Of a stretch of 8,602 nucleotides of DNA, positions 6,135-8,602 are shown piece by piece. A program made the position numbers and the translations under genes. The stretch's first letter is position 1. Each line of letters begins with the position of its first letter. The stretch covers positions 1 to 8,602 of the forward strand of contig CAZUZD010000275.1 in NCBI GenBank assembly GCA_964624465.1, read 5' to 3'. This DNA comes from CAZUZD01 sp964624465. GTDB taxonomy: Bacteria; Planctomycetota; Planctomycetia; Isosphaerales; Isosphaeraceae. Below the pieces are notes generated by a model. It saw nothing but the letters and a program-made list of their open reading frames with translations, was not told the origin of the DNA and did no database searches.

Positions 6135-7796
6135 ATGGCCGACCAGCACCCGACCGCGCTCCGCCCGATCGCCGACGTCGCCCGCGACCTTGGCCTGCCC
6201 GCCGAGGCCCTCGAGCCCTTCGGCCGCGACAAGGCCAAGGTCCGCCTGGAGGCCCTCGAGCACGCCGCCAGCCGCCGCGCCCCCGGCAAGCTGATCCTCG
6301 TCTCGGCCATCACCCCGACCCCGGCCGGCGAGGGGAAGACGACGACGTCCATCGGCCTGGCGCAGGGACTGAAGCGGATCGGGAAGAACGCCTGCCTGGC
6401 GCTGCGGCAGCCCTCGATGGGCCCGGTCTTCGGGCGCAAGGGGGGGGCGACCGGCGGCGGCGCCAGCACGATCCAGCCGTCGGAGTCGATCAACCTCCAG
6501 TTCACGGGCGACTTCCACGCCATCACCGCCGCCCACAACCTGCTGGCCGCGGCCGTGGATAACCGCCTGCACTTCGGCGACACCCGGCTCGACGCCCGCC
6601 AGGTGCTCTGGAAGCGGGTGCTCGACATGAACGACCGCGCCCTGCGGCGGATCAACGTCGGCCTGGGCGGCCCGAGCATGGGCGTGCCCCGCGAGGCGGG
6701 TTTCGACATCACCGCCGCCAGCGAGGTCATGGCCATCCTCTGCCTGGCCGAGAGCCGCGCCGACCTGCGGGCCCGCCTCGACCGGATCCTGGTCGGCTAC
6801 ACCGCGAAGGGCAAGGAGCCGGTGCTCGCCGCCGAGATCGGCGTCGCAGGCGCGATGGCGGCGATCCTCAACGAGGCGATCCAGCCGAACCTCGTGCAGT
6901 CGGTCGAGGGCAGCCCGGCGTTCGTGCACGGCGGCCCGTTCGCCAACATCGCCCACGGCTGCAACAGCGTGCTGGCCACCCGCATGGCCCTGGCGCACGC
7001 CGACTACGCCGTCACCGAGGCCGGTTTCGCGTTCGACCTCGGCGGCGAGAAGTTCTTCGACCTGAAGTGCCGCGCCGGCGGCTTCAACCCGGCCGCGGTC
7101 GTCATCGTCGCCACCGTGCGGGCCCTCAAGATGCACGGCGGCACGAGCCTGGAGGAGCTGACGGCTCCCGATGCGAAGGCCGTCGAGCGCGGGCTCGACA
7201 ACCTGGCCGCGCACCTCGACGCCGCCGCGCACTTCGGCAAGCCCCTTCTGGTGGCGATCAACCGCCGCCGCGAGGACACGCCCGAGGAGCTCCAGGTCAT
7301 CCACGACTTCTGCGCCAGCCGCAACGTCGGCTGCGCCACCGCCGACGTCTACGGTCAGGGTGGCGCCGGGGCCGTTGAGCTGGCCGAGAAGGTGGTCGCC
7401 GCCGCGGCCGGTGCCGAGACGCCGTACCGGCCGCTGTACGCCCTCGAAGCCCCCCCCGAGCAGAAGATCGCCGCGATCGCGAAGGCGATGTATGGCGCCG
7501 ACGGCGTGACGATCCTGCCCGACGCCGAGGCGAAGCTCCGCAAGGCGAAGCGGCTCGGTTACGGCCGGCTGCCGATCTGCATGGCGAAGACGCAGGACTC
7601 GCTGAGCGACAACCCGAAGCTCCGCGGCCGCCCGCGCGGGTTCACCCTCACGGTGCGCGACGTCGAGATCGCCGCCGGCGCCGGGTTCCTGGTCGCCCTG
7701 ACCGGCGAGATCGTCCGCATGCCCGGCCTGCCCGAGCGCCCCGCCGCCGAGCGGATCGACGTCGACGCCCAGGGCCGGATCACCGGCCTGAGCTGA
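6135..7796 (+). CDS. fhs: formate-tetrahydrofolate ligase
   Basis: This cytoplasmic enzyme joins formate to tetrahydrofolate using ATP, giving 10-formyl-THF for purine, initiator-tRNA and other one-carbon needs. At 553 residues it has the length of the monofunctional bacterial enzyme. The ATP-binding P-loop is PTPAGEGKTTT at 61-71. Family blocks follow: RQPSMGPVFGRKGGATGGG (91-109), FTGDFHAI (123-130), WKRVLDMNDRALR, FVHGGPFANIAHGCNS and the signature VATVRALKMHGG (325-336). All are intact. Where many relatives read YAQVVPMEDINLHFTGD, this protein has ASTIQPSESINLQFTGD, a modest local divergence. GAGGA at 6120-6124 lies ten bases before the ATG. It stands alone on its strand with its own leader of about 230 bp; no folD, mthfs or other folate gene is adjacent in the window. 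Confidence 0.97.
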   Translation: MADQHPTALRPIADVARDLGLPAEALEPFGRDKAKVRLEALEHAASRRAPGKLILVSAITPTPAGEGKTTTSIGLAQGLKRIGKNACLALRQPSMGPVFGRKGGATGGGASTIQPSESINLQFTGDFHAITAAHNLLAAAVDNRLHFGDTRLDARQVLWKRVLDMNDRALRRINVGLGGPSMGVPREAGFDITAASEVMAILCLAESRADLRARLDRILVGYTAKGKEPVLAAEIGVAGAMAAILNEAIQPNLVQSVEGSPAFVHGGPFANIAHGCNSVLATRMALAHADYAVTEAGFAFDLGGEKFFDLKCRAGGFNPAAVVIVATVRALKMHGGTSLEELTAPDAKAVERGLDNLAAHLDAAAHFGKPLLVAINRRREDTPEELQVIHDFCASRNVGCATADVYGQGGAGAVELAEKVVAAAAGAETPYRPLYALEAPPEQKIAAIAKAMYGADGVTILPDAEAKLRKAKRLGYGRLPICMAKTQDSLSDNPKLRGRPRGFTLTVRDVEIAAGAGFLVALTGEIVRMPGLPERPAAERIDVDAQGRITGLS

Positions 7797-7825
7797 GCCC
7801 GGCCCCCCGGTGTTGTGACGTTTTT

Positions 7826-7952
7826 GTAGGGCGGATCAGCGGAGCGTCATCCGCCGGGCCGGGTGGGAAGCCAGACGCCGGACCGGCTCGATCGTCGGAT
7901 CAATCGCTCCCGCTTCGGGCGCGGCGGATGACGCTCCGCTGATCCGCCCTAC
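7826..7952. repeat. perfect inverted pair of GTAG-type REP hairpins
   Basis: The arms at 7826-7855 and 7923-7952 are exact reverse complements over 30 bases, separated by 67 bp. Each arm starts (outer side) with the tetranucleotide GTAG, then a 7-bp stem GGCGGAT/ATCCGCC around the 12-nt loop CAGCGGAGCGTC; in arm 1 the stem is 7830-7836 with 7849-7855. GTAG followed directly by a palindrome is the canonical layout of REP elements, and an inverted pair is the BIME arrangement. It fills the gap between the convergent fhs and TlpA-like genes, so both transcripts would run into it; there it could form a long hairpin that ends or protects mRNA. The exact match suggests recent arrival or active conservation. 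Confidence 0.85.
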
Positions 7953-7981
7953 GAATCGGGAATCGATCCGGCTTCGGGACC

Positions 7982-8602
7982 TCAGCGGGTCTGCGTCTCG
8001 CCGGCGGTGGGCTTGGGCTGGCGGGCGACCTGGGAGTCGCGGGCGAGCTGGCCGGTGTTGGCGCTGACGACGCGGTCGAGGCGTTCGAGCACGCTGGGAC
8101 TGCCGCCCGACTCGCGCCAGAGGATCCGGCCGTCACGAGTCAGCAGGATCAGGGTCGGGTAGGCCTTCACGTTGAGAGCGGCCTGGAGCGGGCAGTCGTC
8201 GCCGTCGGCGGTGCCGAGCAGGACGGGGTAATTGACGCCCAGCCGCCGCATCGTCTGCTCGACCGAGCGGGCGCGGGCCTCGTGGCCGGGCTGCTGCTCG
8301 TAGGCGACGCCGACGATCTGGAGCTGCGAGGGGTCGTAGCGGTCCTGGAGCTCGACGAGCCGGGGGATGGTGCGCAGGCAGGGGCTGCACCAGGTGCCCC
8401 AGAAGTCGATCAGGATCAGGTCGGAGTCGAGGTCGCGGAAGTGGACCGGCCGGCCCTGGAGGTCCGGCAGCTCGAAGTCGACCAGCCGCTTCGTGGCGGC
8501 GTCGAACCGGGCGGTGGGCCGGACCGCCTTCGACGGGCCCCGCGCCACCATCGGCGGCACGAGGGCGGCGGCCGCGCCCGGGCGGCCGGCGAGCACGGTC
8601 GG
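7982..8602 (-). CDS. TlpA/ResA-like thioredoxin-fold protein, 5' end outside window
   Basis: This is a thiol-disulfide protein of the TlpA/ResA/AhpC-TSA type. The frame is open to the right edge, so the N-terminus, which would show any signal peptide, anchor or extra domain, is missing. Counting from the GTG at 8596, the redox motif is FWGTWCSPC with Cys70 and Cys73, and the cis-proline is Pro147 in KAYPTLILL. The lead-in LVDFELPDLQGRPVHFRDLD is typical of the family's first strands. A further cysteine, Cys135 in GDDCPLQ, lies before the helix preceding the cis-proline and is worth noting. The last 30 or so residues are polar and look unstructured. Members usually reduce or relay disulfides outside the cytoplasm, for example in cytochrome c maturation; the partner here is unknown. 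It converges on fhs across the REP pair. Confidence 0.88.
   Translation of the reverse strand, partial: PTVLAGRPGAAAALVPPMVARGPSKAVRPTARFDAATKRLVDFELPDLQGRPVHFRDLDSDLILIDFWGTWCSPCLRTIPRLVELQDRYDPSQLQIVGVAYEQQPGHEARARSVEQTMRRLGVNYPVLLGTADGDDCPLQAALNVKAYPTLILLTRDGRILWRESGGSPSVLERLDRVVSANTGQLARDSQVARQPKPTAGETQTR

Noticed and set aside
5979..7304. A 441-codon minus-strand frame opposite fhs
   Set aside because: It is a compositional shadow of fhs, with no recognisable domain and no plausible ribosome binding context compared with the fhs start.
7799..7825. Intrinsic terminator after fhs: CCGG stem followed by TTTTT
   Set aside because: The stem is only 4 bp with an all-C loop, and the T-run is ten bases away, so it does not meet the usual pattern. 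The REP pair just beyond is a better candidate for transcript-end structure.

Overview
The window is very GC-rich, with codon third positions almost all G or C. It carries six protein genes and two clusters of short palindromic repeats in the gaps between them. The gene content (exported S9 peptidase beside a POT peptide transporter, a DUF983 zinc-ribbon membrane protein, a bacterial-type formate-tetrahydrofolate ligase, a TlpA-like thiol-disulfide protein) and the style of the proteins fit a high-GC planctomycete such as a member of the Isosphaeraceae. That placement is inference from general resemblance; no rRNA or other marker gene is present.

Layout, left to right. (1) An alpha/beta hydrolase with a complete Ser-Asp-His triad; its frame is open to the left edge, so its true start is uncertain. 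(2) A 615-bp gene-free stretch holding three copies of a REP-like hairpin (two as an inverted pair), a G-run tract and a weak promoter candidate. (3) A two-gene peptide-use unit: a POT/PTR proton-coupled oligopeptide transporter and, 28 bp later, an S9 (DPP5-like) serine peptidase with a signal peptide. (4) A small DUF983 protein, possibly on the same transcript. (5) fhs, preceded by a 230-bp leader with a TACAAT box, a 10-bp palindrome and a nested stem-loop. (6) A 185-bp convergent gap containing a perfect 30-bp inverted repeat. (7) A TlpA/ResA-like protein on the minus strand, cut by the right edge.

How the genes fit together: the peptidase should act outside the cytoplasm, and the transporter imports di- and tripeptides, so together they look like a peptide scavenging module. 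Fhs feeds formate into the folate one-carbon pool and has no partner enzyme beside it here. The hydrolase, DUF983 and TlpA-like genes show no clear functional link to the others.

The most interesting signal is the repeats. The 7826-7952 pair has the textbook REP layout, a GTAG foot followed by a hairpin, in two perfect inverted copies. The hairpins at 1252-1435 have a different stem and a different foot (GTGTGC), yet the intact copy there carries the same 10-base loop core, AGCGGAGCGT. This suggests two REP-like families that may be mobilised or bound by related proteins. No transposase is present in the window.
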